64,000 nt of DNA from Kordia sp. (GTDB lineage: Bacteria; Bacteroidota; Bacteroidia; Flavobacteriales; Flavobacteriaceae), in NCBI RefSeq assembly GCF_022447245.1, contig NZ_JAKVBC010000009.1:62001-126000 (forward strand), written 5' to 3'. Every line of letters begins with the position of its first letter. The stretch's first letter is position 1. The position numbers were made by a program, and so were the translations under genes. Positions 24,533 to 34,047 of the stretch are shown here, piece after piece. Below the pieces are notes generated by a model that worked only from the letters and a program-made list of their open reading frames with translations, was not told the origin of the DNA and ran no database searches.

Positions 24533-26983
24533 ATGAACAAAATAGTAACTCTTGTTTTATTAACAATAGTTATACCTACCTTAGTTGCTCAGCCTTCTTC
24601 TGATGGTTTTTACCTTGATGGAGTAGATGATTATATCATTGTACCTAATACCACAAACATTAACAGTACCACCACTAATAATAGAACTTACGAGACGTAT
24701 TTTAAAGTTACGTCTACAAGTAATAGACAAATGATTTTTAAAGAAGGAGCAGGGATAAGAGCAGTAATAGCCTATGTTGAAAATGGATACTTAATTATGG
24801 GAGCGTATAACAGATCTGATTATAATCCACAATGGCAAGGGACGTATTATAGAAAAGCTATTTCGGCAAATACATGGTACCATTTTGCATTAGTATTTGA
24901 TAATGCACAACCAGCAAATGCTTCCTCAAATCCTATGACAGCTTCTGCAAATACAGCCTTGAAATGGTATTTGGATGGCGTATTGCAAACAGAATTGTCA
25001 GGATATCAAGTTGGAGCACATAATTCATTACGAATTGGTTATAAAAATGAAGGACTTCGTTTTCCAACATGCAGTTCGTGGACAACTTCAGGAGCATCAG
25101 AGTACTGTTTTGGATCTATCGCAAATGATGGTGGTGGAGATGAATATTATTTTCAAGGAAATATTTGGGGTTTTAGACTTTGGAATAATGCACGTTCAGC
25201 TTCAGAAATTAATGATAATAAAGATGCCTTAATAACTGCTGTAGGAACAAATGGTTTGGTTGCAGCTCTAGATGGAGATACACTTACATATTTAAACAGT
25301 GGGAATACCCCTGTAGATGTAAATGCCTCAAACATATCTTCAATTACATGGTCAGCGACAGCAGCTTCTGGTAATTGGAATACAGCAGCAAACTGGGATG
25401 GAGGAGTCGTACCTGATGCCTCGAAATTGGAATCGGTTGTTATTCCAAGTTCTACAAATCACCCAGTATTAAATTCACATATCAAAGTAGGGAAAATTCA
25501 AGTAGATGGATCTGCTTCTATTACTGTCAATGCAGGAGCTACTTTAGATGTATATTATGATCTTACAAATAACGGAACCATTACAGTTGAGAATAATGCT
25601 TCATTAATCTTTAGAGAAAACAAGGCGGTAAGTGGAACAGGAGACTATGTAGTATTGCGTGATTCACCAGATTACACAAATAGATATTTTTATTCGTTTT
25701 GGTCTACACCAATAACAGAAACTAATGCGAATATTGCTACAATCTTTCCTAATGTAGGCGGATATAATTATTATTGGGATGCTTCACCAACAGATGCTTT
25801 TTGGAATAATGATCATTCTAATATGGGAGTGGGTAGAGGTTATGCTTTTAGAGCGAATCATTATAATGTAGAAACAGCTAGGTTTTCAGGAACAGTTAAT
25901 AATGGAGATATTACGGAACCTGTATACTATACAAATGATCCAGATACCGGTGAATCAGGGTATAATATAATAGGAAATCCTTATCCATCTGCAATTGATT
26001 GGGAATCTTTTCAAAAAGACAACTCTGATGTCATTGAAGGTACATTATATTATTGGAGACAAACAGAAGCACCGACAGGAGATAACTTAGCTACAGATTA
26101 TATAGAATATAACAATACAGGTTCAAACCCATTAGGAGCTGCTGATGGAAATGTAGGAACAGCACAAGGGTTTGCTATACAAGCAAAAGCAGGAGGTGGA
26201 ACAGTTACTTTTAAAAATACACATAGAGTCGTAGCAAATAATACGCAATTCTTTAGACCAAGCAGTACAGGTTTACTTACGTCTGAATCAAAAGCTGTAA
26301 CAACAAGCCATAGTCAAACAGATGGAAGATTATCATTGCGTTTGTCAGGAGGCGGATTGTATGCGACACAGTTAATAGGATTTATTCCAGAAGGAACTAC
26401 AGCTTATGATGACACGTATGATGGAGCATTTATAAATGAAGGAGCAGGAATCGAGTTTTATTCATATATTTCAGATAGTAAAATGTCAATACAAGCATTA
26501 CCAGAATTAACAAATACAGATGTAGAAGTTCCATTAGGATATCAAGTATTGTCAAGTGGAACATACACTTTGCAAATAGATGCAGAATACTTATCACAAG
26601 ATTTTGATATTATTTTAGAAGATAGGTATGAAGGAACATTTACTGATTTAAGACAAACAGGATATGTGTTCACAACAAGTCCAACAGAAGAAAATGATCG
26701 TTTCTTTTTAAAAGCTCAATACAGAAATACATTAGGAATAGAGGATATAGATACATCTGAAGTGGCTATTGCAACGTTGTTCAAAGAGAATCGATTGGTA
26801 ACAATCACAGATTACAGAGACATTAAAACGGTTACGTTACATGATATTTCAGGAAAGCAATTGCTCCAAAATGAATATGCTGATAACTTACTGACTCCTC
26901 AGTTATCCCAAGGAATATATTTAATAAGTTATACTACCACTCATGGTACAGTTATAAATAAGAAAGTTGTTAAAAAGTTGTAA
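24533..26983 (+). CDS. T9SS-exported LamG-like surface protein, paralogue 1
   Basis: 816 residues from the ATG at 24533, exactly the length of the next paralogue, which supports that start over TTG 24470. Signal peptide MNKIVTLVLLTIVIPTLVAQ; then a LamG/concanavalin-like domain (about 20-250, with WYHFALVFDN and LKWYLDGVLQ); then a beta-rich module starting WSATAASGNWNTAANWDGG; a long region with YNIIGNPYPSAIDWESF typical of exported Bacteroidota proteins; and a C-terminal T9SS type A sorting domain (from about 750, ending INKKVVKKL). LamG domains often bind glycans. Expected location is the cell surface. Middle and C-terminal parts are highly similar to both following genes. Confidence 0.87.
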   Translation: MNKIVTLVLLTIVIPTLVAQPSSDGFYLDGVDDYIIVPNTTNINSTTTNNRTYETYFKVTSTSNRQMIFKEGAGIRAVIAYVENGYLIMGAYNRSDYNPQWQGTYYRKAISANTWYHFALVFDNAQPANASSNPMTASANTALKWYLDGVLQTELSGYQVGAHNSLRIGYKNEGLRFPTCSSWTTSGASEYCFGSIANDGGGDEYYFQGNIWGFRLWNNARSASEINDNKDALITAVGTNGLVAALDGDTLTYLNSGNTPVDVNASNISSITWSATAASGNWNTAANWDGGVVPDASKLESVVIPSSTNHPVLNSHIKVGKIQVDGSASITVNAGATLDVYYDLTNNGTITVENNASLIFRENKAVSGTGDYVVLRDSPDYTNRYFYSFWSTPITETNANIATIFPNVGGYNYYWDASPTDAFWNNDHSNMGVGRGYAFRANHYNVETARFSGTVNNGDITEPVYYTNDPDTGESGYNIIGNPYPSAIDWESFQKDNSDVIEGTLYYWRQTEAPTGDNLATDYIEYNNTGSNPLGAADGNVGTAQGFAIQAKAGGGTVTFKNTHRVVANNTQFFRPSSTGLLTSESKAVTTSHSQTDGRLSLRLSGGGLYATQLIGFIPEGTTAYDDTYDGAFINEGAGIEFYSYISDSKMSIQALPELTNTDVEVPLGYQVLSSGTYTLQIDAEYLSQDFDIILEDRYEGTFTDLRQTGYVFTTSPTEENDRFFLKAQYRNTLGIEDIDTSEVAIATLFKENRLVTITDYRDIKTVTLHDISGKQLLQNEYADNLLTPQLSQGIYLISYTTTHGTVINKKVVKKL

Positions 26984-27176
26984 ATGTATTTGTTATCAGT
27001 GATTTGGGTTGTTTTTTATCTACAGATATTGTAGTTTCAAATGTCAAGACAGGTATTTGGTCGGGATATTTATTAGTTTTATCGATTATATAAGTATTTC
27101 TCTGTAGGAAAAACTATTTTTATGAAAGGTCATCATTTAAGCACTTGACTGAATTTGATTTTTTCGTCAATCTACG

Positions 27177-27204
27177 TTGACCTGAGACATACTAACTACG
27201 TTTA
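27177..27204 (+). promoter_or_regulatory. Near-consensus promoter of LamG/T9SS paralogue 2
   Basis: TTG at 27177-27179, 17 bases, TACGTTTA at 27197-27204 (last base differs from TAnnTTTG). The ATG follows 27 bases later. The rest of the 248-base gap 26984-27231 shows nothing else convincing. Confidence 0.35.
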
Positions 27205-27231
27205 TATATATATTATAAAAAGCCCTAAATT

Positions 27232-29682
27232 ATGAAAAAAATATATATGTTGACTCTACTAGTGTTTAATACATTAGTAGCGATGGCACAACCACCAAAT
27301 GATGGTTACTATTTAGACGGAGTTGATGATTTTATCGATTTGATTGACTCAAACAATGTGAATCTTCTAACCATAAATAATAGAACCATTGAAGGATATT
27401 TCAAAGTTGACGACGCTTCTAGCAGACAAGTTATCTATGAGGAAGGTGGTGGAGGACGTGCAATTGTTATGTTCGTCGATGCTGAATTCTTAATTGTCGG
27501 AGCATACAACCGCAATAACTCTGATTATACACCCAGATGGGCAGGTACTTTTTTCAGAACTCCAATTAGTGATGACACTTGGTACCACGTTGCATTAGTT
27601 TTTGATAATGTTTCTATTCCAACAGGAAGCCCTATTTCTGCGAATGACAATACCAATTTGAAATGGTATGTAGATGGAGTGCTTTTTGACGAAAGAGCAG
27701 GTTTTGAAGTAAGAAGTCATGGAGGAAATGTAAATCTAGGTAGGTCTGATGGAAATTTGCGATACCCAAATTGTGGGACATGGACTGCTAGCGGGAGCTC
27801 TGAGTATTGTTTTGGATCAACATCGTCAAGCGGTGCTAGCAATAATTTTGGCGGTAATATTTGGGGGTTCAGAGTTTGGAATGATGTACGTACACCCACT
27901 GAAATAAATGATAACAAAGCAGTATTAATAACAACTGTTGGATCAGATGATTTAGTTGCAGCTCTAGATGGAGATACCATTTCTTACTTGGACAGTAGTG
28001 ATAATGTGATTACAAGTTCTGGAAAAAATAAGACTGAACTTACTTGGTCTGCAACAGCTGCTTCCACAGATTGGACTGACGGAGCCAATTGGGTTGGTGG
28101 AATAGCACCTGACAATACCAAATTGGAATCGGTTACAATACCATCTTCAACTAATTATCCAGTACTTAATACTCATGTTCTTACAGGAGAACTTAATTTG
28201 GATTCTACCGCAAATATCACTGTCAACGCAGGTGCAACATTAGATGTACATTATGATTTTACAAACAATGGGATCATTACAGTAGAAAATGATGGTTCAT
28301 TATTGACAAGAAAAAATACTTCAATTAACGGTACTGGTGATTTTGTGATAAAACGAGATTCTCCAAATTATTCTGATAGATATTTTTATTCTTATTGGTC
28401 GACACCAATTGACGAAAGTAATAGCAATATAGCAAGTATATTTCCTAATGTAGGTGGATATGATTATTATTGGAATGCTTCAGCTACCAATGCATTTTGG
28501 AGTAATGATCACACAGAAATGCAGGTAGGTAGAGGGTATGCTTTTAGAGCAAATCACTTTAATGTTGAAACAGCAATATTCACAGGAACCGTAAATAATG
28601 GAGATATAGTTGAGCCAGTGTATTATACCAATGATCCAAATACTGGGGAATCTGGTTATAATATCATAGGAAATCCTTATCCGTCTGCAATTGATTGGGA
28701 ATCATTTCAAAGCGATAATTCTGATGAAATTCAAGGAACTATATATTATTGGAGACAAACCGATTCACCAATTGGAGATAACTTGGCATCTGATTATATA
28801 GAATACAATAATACTGGATCAAATCCATTAGGAGCTGCTGACGGGAATATTGGTACAGCTCAAGGATTTGTGGTACAAGCCAAGAATACAGGATCTGGAG
28901 CAGTAACATTCAAAAACTCACACCGATTGATCGCTGCGAATACTCAATTCTTTAGACCCAGTGGTAATGCAGGAAATCCTGCACTTTCGTTTACAAATAG
29001 CAGTTCTAGTGATAGTTCAACAGACGGACGTTTATCATTGCGTTTATCAGGAGGCGGATTGTATGCAACACAGTTAATAGGTTTTATTCCTCAAGGTACT
29101 GTAGACTATGATGATACGTATGATGGTCCTTTCATTAATGAAGGAGCAGGAATTGAATTTTATTCATACATTACAGATAGTAAAATGTCTATTCAAGCAT
29201 TACCAGAATTAGACAATACAGATATTGAAGTTCCATTAGGCTATCAAGTACTCTCAAGTGGAACTTATAGTTTATCCATTGATGCAGAATATCTTTCAGA
29301 AGATTTTGACATCATTCTAGAGGATAGATACCAAGGTACATTCACTGATTTACGTCAAACAGCGTATACGTTTACAACAAGTCAGACAGAGGAAAATGAT
29401 CGTTTCTTTATCAATGTTCAATATAGAAATACATTAAATATTAATGATCTTGAAATAGAGGCAGATCAAGTAAATATCTTGCTTGATGGTAATGAATTGC
29501 AAACATACACTGAACGTACAGACTTTGATACTATTGCGATTTTTGATATATCAGGAAAACAACTAATTCAACAAGAATATGCTGGTGTGATAATATTACC
29601 GCCATTAGCTAGAGGAGTTTATATTGTAAAATATACAACAGAATCTGGGATCGTACTTGTGAAAAAAATCTTAAAGTCTTAA
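27232..29682 (+). CDS. T9SS-exported LamG-like surface protein, paralogue 2
   Basis: 816 residues with the same order of parts as the preceding gene: signal peptide ending VAMAQ, LamG-like domain (WYHVALVFDN, LKWYVDGVLF), the WSATAASTDWTDGANW module, the central YNIIGNPYPSAIDWESF region and a type A sorting tail ending VLVKKILKS. The two differ most in the LamG part and least in the last third, where whole stretches such as LSLRLSGGGLYATQLIGFIP are identical. Tandem duplication followed by change in the binding domain fits two related proteins with different ligands (inference). Confidence 0.87.
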   Translation: MKKIYMLTLLVFNTLVAMAQPPNDGYYLDGVDDFIDLIDSNNVNLLTINNRTIEGYFKVDDASSRQVIYEEGGGGRAIVMFVDAEFLIVGAYNRNNSDYTPRWAGTFFRTPISDDTWYHVALVFDNVSIPTGSPISANDNTNLKWYVDGVLFDERAGFEVRSHGGNVNLGRSDGNLRYPNCGTWTASGSSEYCFGSTSSSGASNNFGGNIWGFRVWNDVRTPTEINDNKAVLITTVGSDDLVAALDGDTISYLDSSDNVITSSGKNKTELTWSATAASTDWTDGANWVGGIAPDNTKLESVTIPSSTNYPVLNTHVLTGELNLDSTANITVNAGATLDVHYDFTNNGIITVENDGSLLTRKNTSINGTGDFVIKRDSPNYSDRYFYSYWSTPIDESNSNIASIFPNVGGYDYYWNASATNAFWSNDHTEMQVGRGYAFRANHFNVETAIFTGTVNNGDIVEPVYYTNDPNTGESGYNIIGNPYPSAIDWESFQSDNSDEIQGTIYYWRQTDSPIGDNLASDYIEYNNTGSNPLGAADGNIGTAQGFVVQAKNTGSGAVTFKNSHRLIAANTQFFRPSGNAGNPALSFTNSSSSDSSTDGRLSLRLSGGGLYATQLIGFIPQGTVDYDDTYDGPFINEGAGIEFYSYITDSKMSIQALPELDNTDIEVPLGYQVLSSGTYSLSIDAEYLSEDFDIILEDRYQGTFTDLRQTAYTFTTSQTEENDRFFINVQYRNTLNINDLEIEADQVNILLDGNELQTYTERTDFDTIAIFDISGKQLIQQEYAGVIILPPLARGVYIVKYTTESGIVLVKKILKS

Positions 29683-29762
29683 CATAAAGAATTAAGAATA
29701 AACGATAAATTTTGTTTATCATTGTCATAGAGATTTTAATAACACCTTAAATGATCTCTATC

Positions 29763-30560
29763 ATGAAGATAAAATTTTTAATAACTATTATTTTTATGGG
29801 TACGTTTTGGGTTAGTCACTCGCAAGAGTATGAAAACTCAAGTTTTTATCATAAAAAGTCTCAAGATCAGGTTCCAGTAAAAAGCACTGAAAATAGCCCA
29901 ACGGATGGACGAATTTCATTGCGTTTATCGGGAAATAGTTCTTTTGTTACCATTTTATTAGGATTTATACCAGAAGGAACCGTAAACTTTGACGATGGAT
30001 ATGATGGTCTATTTATAAATAATGGGCAGGCAATAGAATTCTATTCGTTTTTAGGATCAACACAACTCTCCATTCAAGCATTACCAGAATTAACCAATGT
30101 AAATGTACAAGTGCCTTTGGGATACGAATTGACCTCTGATGGTTCCTACACCATATCAATTGATGCAGAATTTTTAAGTCCTGATTTTGATATTATTTTA
30201 GAAGATAGAGATCAAAATGTGTTTACAGATTTAAGACAAACAGGTTATACCTTCTCAGGGACTACAGGAGAAGAACACGATCGTTTTTTTCTAAACTTAG
30301 ATTATCTCAATGCATTAGAGATCAATCATTCTGAAAAGAAATCTAATAAAGTTATTGCTTATTTTTTTGCTGATCGATTAAAAATACAAACTAAAAGAAA
30401 CGATATAAAAACAGTACAGATGTTTAGCATCACAGGGAGACAAGTTTTTTCTTCTAATTTTGCGAATGAAATGACCATTAAAAACCTAAAAAAAGGAGTC
30501 TACATCATACAATATACCACAGTTACAGGAGCAAAAATGATCAAAAAGATCATAAAATAG
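29763..30560 (+). CDS. Short T9SS-exported paralogue with only the C-terminal third
   Basis: 265 residues from the ATG at 29763. After its own signal peptide (MKIKFLITIIFMGTFWVSHS) and a linker of about 25 residues it starts directly at TDGRISLRLSG, matching the last ~230 residues of the two genes before it: GFIPEG, SIQALPEL, VPLGYEL, DFDIILEDR, TDLRQTGY and the sorting tail ending GAKMIKKIIK. The LamG and central modules are absent. The new signal peptide makes it a real reading frame and not a simple 5'-truncated remnant. It may be an exported minimal module; function unknown. It is probably in one transcript with its paralogues. Confidence 0.8.
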   Translation: MKIKFLITIIFMGTFWVSHSQEYENSSFYHKKSQDQVPVKSTENSPTDGRISLRLSGNSSFVTILLGFIPEGTVNFDDGYDGLFINNGQAIEFYSFLGSTQLSIQALPELTNVNVQVPLGYELTSDGSYTISIDAEFLSPDFDIILEDRDQNVFTDLRQTGYTFSGTTGEEHDRFFLNLDYLNALEINHSEKKSNKVIAYFFADRLKIQTKRNDIKTVQMFSITGRQVFSSNFANEMTIKNLKKGVYIIQYTTVTGAKMIKKIIK

Positions 30561-31055
30561 ATATAATAAATCCACTTTATCGGTAATTGGTGTATTTTAT
30601 CGATTCTTAAAAGAAATATTTTTAGCTATTCTTCAAACTATCAGATAATTAAGAATTTTGTCTTGTTGATTTAGTAGAGATAAAATTTCATGGTTTAGTA
30701 ATATAATATATGTAACCTACTTGACGCATAATTACAATCTTGATAGCCCTATTAACTGTTTTATAATTAAAATGGATTGGTTGATGTAAAACCCTTTAAG
30801 GAAGCTTAAAGGGTTTTTTTAAGTTTAATTGAAGCTGAAATAGGTGTTTTTTCCTAAGAAATGTCTTTCGTCGAAAAGTTTGGTCACTTTAACGATAAAT
30901 GTGATTTTTATGTGTTTGAACACTAAAAAATACTAGCAATACAATACTTTTGAGCCATCATTACAAACTACTTTTATCCAGAAAGGATTTTTGGGATAAA
31001 AAATGATTAATAATATGGTAGGTTAGTTTTATTTTTGAATGGTTTGTAAAGATAA
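30561..31055. other. 495-base stretch without a gene
   Basis: No frame with coding character was found on either strand. It contains a strong plus-strand terminator at 30788-30820, which lies 228 bases after the last gene of the LamG/T9SS run, leaving a long 3' untranslated region or room for a small RNA. No perfect -7 box was found before the terminator. Confidence 0.6.
30788..30820 (+). terminator. Terminator after the LamG/T9SS gene run
   Basis: 13-bp stem AAAACCCTTTAAG / CTTAAAGGGTTTT with loop GAAG and a following run of T. It is the first good terminator downstream of 30560. Confidence 0.85.
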
Positions 31056-31081
31056 AAAAGCCGCTTTTCGAAGCGGCTTTT
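31056..31081 (-). terminator. Terminator of purKE
   Basis: 11-bp stem AAAAGCCGCTT / AAGCGGCTTTT with a 4-base loop, followed on the minus strand by six T residues. It lies 25 bases after the purE stop. Confidence 0.85.
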
Positions 31082-31106
31082 ACTATTTTATGATGTTAAG
31101 TATTTT

Positions 31107-31592
31107 TTATTGAGACACTTTCTTTGCGCCTTCAATTACTTTTTGTTTCAATCCTTCTTTGTATACTAAAATCTTATCCAATACACATTTGTCAGAACTT
31201 CCAATAATTTGAGCTGCCAAAATTCCAGCATTTTTCGCACCATCTAATGCAACAGTAGCTACAGGAACGCCGCCTGGCATTTGTAAAATGGACAATACAG
31301 AATCCCAACCATCAATAGAGTTCCTAGATTTTACAGGAACACCAATTACAGGCAGAGGAGATAACGAAGCCACCATTCCAGGTAAATGCGCAGCGCCACC
31401 AGCACCAGCTATAATCACATGAATACCACGTGTGTGTGCATTTTTTCCATAATCGAATAACTTCTCTGGAGTTCGATGTGCCGATACAATATCGACATCG
31501 ATCTCAATGTCGAAACCTTTTAAAATATCAATTGCTTCTTGCATTACAGGAAGATCACTTGTACTTCCCATAATAATTCCCACTTTTGCCAT
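31107..31592 (-). CDS. purE: 5-(carboxyamino)imidazole ribonucleotide mutase
   Basis: 161 residues, standard length. The start KVGIIMGSTSDLPVMQEA, the active-site region VSAHRTPEKL and the AGAGGAAHLPGMVAS loop are diagnostic of class I PurE, which converts N5-CAIR to CAIR in purine synthesis. It follows purK by one base, so the pair forms one operon, with a terminator behind it. Confidence 0.96.
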   Translation of the reverse strand: MAKVGIIMGSTSDLPVMQEAIDILKGFDIEIDVDIVSAHRTPEKLFDYGKNAHTRGIHVIIAGAGGAAHLPGMVASLSPLPVIGVPVKSRNSIDGWDSVLSILQMPGGVPVATVALDGAKNAGILAAQIIGSSDKCVLDKILVYKEGLKQKVIEGAKKVSQ

Positions 31593-31593
31593 A

Positions 31594-32748
31594 TTATTTG
31601 CTAATTACGTTGATTGTTTGTTTTACTTCTGCGGCTATTTTTCGTGCTTCAGCTACATCTTCATTGACAATAGTAACATGTCCCATCTTACGAAATGGAC
31701 GTGTTTGTTTTTTTCCATAAATATGTGGCGTTACACCTTCAAGTTGCATAATTTTTTCAATATTCTCATACAATACGTCTCCAGTATATCCTTCAGCTCC
31801 AACTAAGTTCACCATAATTCCAGCTACTTTACTTTCCGTTTTTCCTAATGGAAGACCTAAAATAGCACGAATATGTTGTTCAAATTGATCTGTATAACTA
31901 GCTTCAATACTATAATGTCCACTATTATGAGGTCTTGGCGCAACTTCGTTTACCAAAATCTCATCGTTTTGTGTTTGAAACATTTCTACAGCCAAAATTC
32001 CTGTGTGCTCAAATGCTTCAGAAACTTGCAAAGCTACTTTAGTCGCCTTTTCTTCTATGTCTGCTGGAATTCGTGCTGGACAAATTACATATTCTACTTG
32101 ATTGGCTTCTGGGTGAAACTCCATTTCTACAACTGGATAGGTTTTCACTTCCCCCGAAACATTACGTACCACAATCACAGCGAGCTCATTTTTGAAGTCT
32201 ACCAATTGCTCACACATACATTCTACATTCGGTAAATTTTCCAAATCCTCTACAGAGCGTACCACTTTTACGCCAGTACCATCATATCCAAACTGTGTAC
32301 TTTTCCAGACAAATGGAATAGAAATCACATCATTTTCTACACTATGCATTAATTCTTCCAAAGATATATAGATAGAAAATGGTGCTGTTGGAATATTGTG
32401 TTTTTGATAAAAAAGCTTTTGAATACCTTTATTTTGAATGGTTTGCAATGTTTTTGCAGAAGGATACACTTGTACACCTTCATCTTCCAGCTTTTGTAAA
32501 GCATCTACATTTACGTGTTCAATCTCAAAAGTTAAGACATCTACATTTTTACCAAAATTATATACGGTTTCAAAGTCCATCAAATCACCTTGATGAAACT
32601 CATTGCAGGCTATTTTACAAGGTGCTTCGGCATTTGGATCTAATACAGAAGTATACACATCAAACTTTCGTGTTGTATACAATAGCATCTTTCCTAATTG
32701 ACCGCCACCTAGGATTCCTAATTTAAAATTAGAGGAGAAATAATTCAT
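31594..32748 (-). CDS. purK: 5-(carboxyamino)imidazole ribonucleotide synthase
   Basis: 384 residues, ATP-grasp enzyme that makes N5-CAIR from AIR, bicarbonate and ATP. The N-terminal LGILGGGQLGKMLL, the central VWKSTQFGYDGTGVKVV and the metal-site stretch VNEVAPRPHNSGHYSIEA are PurK signatures. It is directly followed by purE, its pathway partner. Two overlapping -7-like boxes lie just upstream. The presence of PurK fits the class I PurE. Confidence 0.96.
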   Translation of the reverse strand: MNYFSSNFKLGILGGGQLGKMLLYTTRKFDVYTSVLDPNAEAPCKIACNEFHQGDLMDFETVYNFGKNVDVLTFEIEHVNVDALQKLEDEGVQVYPSAKTLQTIQNKGIQKLFYQKHNIPTAPFSIYISLEELMHSVENDVISIPFVWKSTQFGYDGTGVKVVRSVEDLENLPNVECMCEQLVDFKNELAVIVVRNVSGEVKTYPVVEMEFHPEANQVEYVICPARIPADIEEKATKVALQVSEAFEHTGILAVEMFQTQNDEILVNEVAPRPHNSGHYSIEASYTDQFEQHIRAILGLPLGKTESKVAGIMVNLVGAEGYTGDVLYENIEKIMQLEGVTPHIYGKKQTRPFRKMGHVTIVNEDVAEARKIAAEVKQTINVISK

Positions 32749-32766
32749 TAGTTTTCACATTTTGGA

Positions 32767-32782
32767 CAAAAGTACAAATCTA
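32767..32782 (-). promoter_or_regulatory. Two adjacent -7-like boxes before purK
   Basis: On the minus strand TAGATTTG (32782-32775) and TACTTTTG (32774-32767) both match TAnnTTTG, directly abutting, 19-34 bases before the ATG. No -33 TTG at consensus distance was seen for either, so which is used is open. Confidence 0.4.
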
Positions 32783-32828
32783 AACTCGTAAAAGTAAACT
32801 CGTTAAACGTAATTCATAAATCAATTTG

Positions 32829-32836
32829 TATCTTTG
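32829..32836 (+). promoter_or_regulatory. -7 promoter element of the hpt-adk-DUF3050-obg operon
   Basis: TATCTTTG, a perfect -7 match, 50 bases before the ATG at 32887. The -33 element is at best TTA, 23 bases upstream. Confidence 0.45.
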
Positions 32837-32886
32837 CACCTTTAAAATGATTTCGGATCATTATTTGGAAGAAATAAACAGATAAA

Positions 32887-34047
32887 ATGTCACTTTTTTT
32901 AGTAAAAAAACAGCATATTTATCAGAAAGCATTTAAAAACGTGATCAAATTACACGACAAATATTTCAAGAAATTTATCTCTGAAGCCCAAATTCAAGAG
33001 ACTGTAGCAAAAATAGCTTTGGAAATGGCAGAAGATTTAGAAGATGAAAATCCAATCTTCGTAGGAATCTTGAGCGGTGTTTTTATGTTTTTTTCAGATT
33101 TTATGAAAATCTATCCATATCAATGTGAGATGAGTTTTGTAAAATTATCTTCCTATCATGGAACTTCTTCTTCAGGTGATATAAAAGAGTTAATCGGACT
33201 TTCTCAAGATATTGAAGGAAGAACAGTGGTGGTTTTAGAAGACATTATTGACACTGGAAATACTTTAGAAGAAATATACAAAATATTCAAGGCAAAGAAG
33301 GTGAAAGACTTTAAAATAGGAACCTTATTTTTTAAGCCAGAAGCATATCAAAAACAATACAAAATAGATTATATCGGGATGGAAATTCCTAATGAATTTA
33401 TCGTGGGCTACGGATTAGACTATGACGAATTGGGAAGAAATTTACCCGAAGTTTATCAATTACACAATCACAACATGATCAATTTAATTTTATTCGGAAA
33501 GCCAGGTGCTGGAAAAGGAACACAAGCAAACTTCTTAAAAGAAAAATACAACTTAGTGCATATTTCTACAGCAGACGTATTTAGATATAACATCAAAAAC
33601 GGAACTGAGTTAGGAATTTTAGCGAAGTCGTTTATGGACAAAGGAGATTTAGTCCCTGATGAAGTAACTATTAATATGTTGCAAGCAGAAGTAGAGAAGA
33701 ATCCTGAAGCTAACGGATTTATTTTTGACGGTTTCCCAAGAACTACTGCACAAGCAGAAGCGTTGGATAATTTCTTAGCTATAAAAGACATGGGAATTTC
33801 TGCAACAATAGCATTAGAAGCAGACGAAGATATTTTAACTGAACGCTTATTAGAACGTGGAAAAGTAAGTGGTCGTGCAGATGATCAGGACGAAGAAAAA
33901 ATTAGAAATCGTTTTGACGAATACAATCAAAAAACAGCGCCGTTAATTGACTTCTACAAGAAGCAGAACAAATTTTACAGCGTTGATGGAATTGGAACTA
34001 TTGAAGAAATCACGGTTCGTTTAAGTACTGTTATTGATGATTTATAA
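32887..34047 (+). CDS. Fused hypoxanthine phosphoribosyltransferase - adenylate kinase
   Basis: 386 residues encoding two complete purine enzymes. Residues about 19-190 are a type I phosphoribosyltransferase with the PRPP loop VVVLEDIIDTGNTLEEI (about 115-130), so an Hpt. Residues 197-386 are a short-form adenylate kinase: P-loop ILFGKPGAGKGTQ, the FDGFPRT motif and a short lid region with GRADDQDEE. The junction is only a few residues (YQLHNHN then MINLIL) with no stop, so the stop of hpt has been lost exactly at the gene border. The ATG at 33475 could still start a free kinase. The first 18 residues are not Hpt-like; a GTG at 32941 is an alternative start. Both reactions recycle purine nucleotides. 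Confidence 0.92.
   Translation: MSLFLVKKQHIYQKAFKNVIKLHDKYFKKFISEAQIQETVAKIALEMAEDLEDENPIFVGILSGVFMFFSDFMKIYPYQCEMSFVKLSSYHGTSSSGDIKELIGLSQDIEGRTVVVLEDIIDTGNTLEEIYKIFKAKKVKDFKIGTLFFKPEAYQKQYKIDYIGMEIPNEFIVGYGLDYDELGRNLPEVYQLHNHNMINLILFGKPGAGKGTQANFLKEKYNLVHISTADVFRYNIKNGTELGILAKSFMDKGDLVPDEVTINMLQAEVEKNPEANGFIFDGFPRTTAQAEALDNFLAIKDMGISATIALEADEDILTERLLERGKVSGRADDQDEEKIRNRFDEYNQKTAPLIDFYKKQNKFYSVDGIGTIEEITVRLSTVIDDL

Noticed and set aside
32847-32885. A 12-codon reading frame in front of hpt-adk as a leader peptide
   Set aside because: No run of regulatory codons, no attenuator hairpin; such a short frame is expected by chance.
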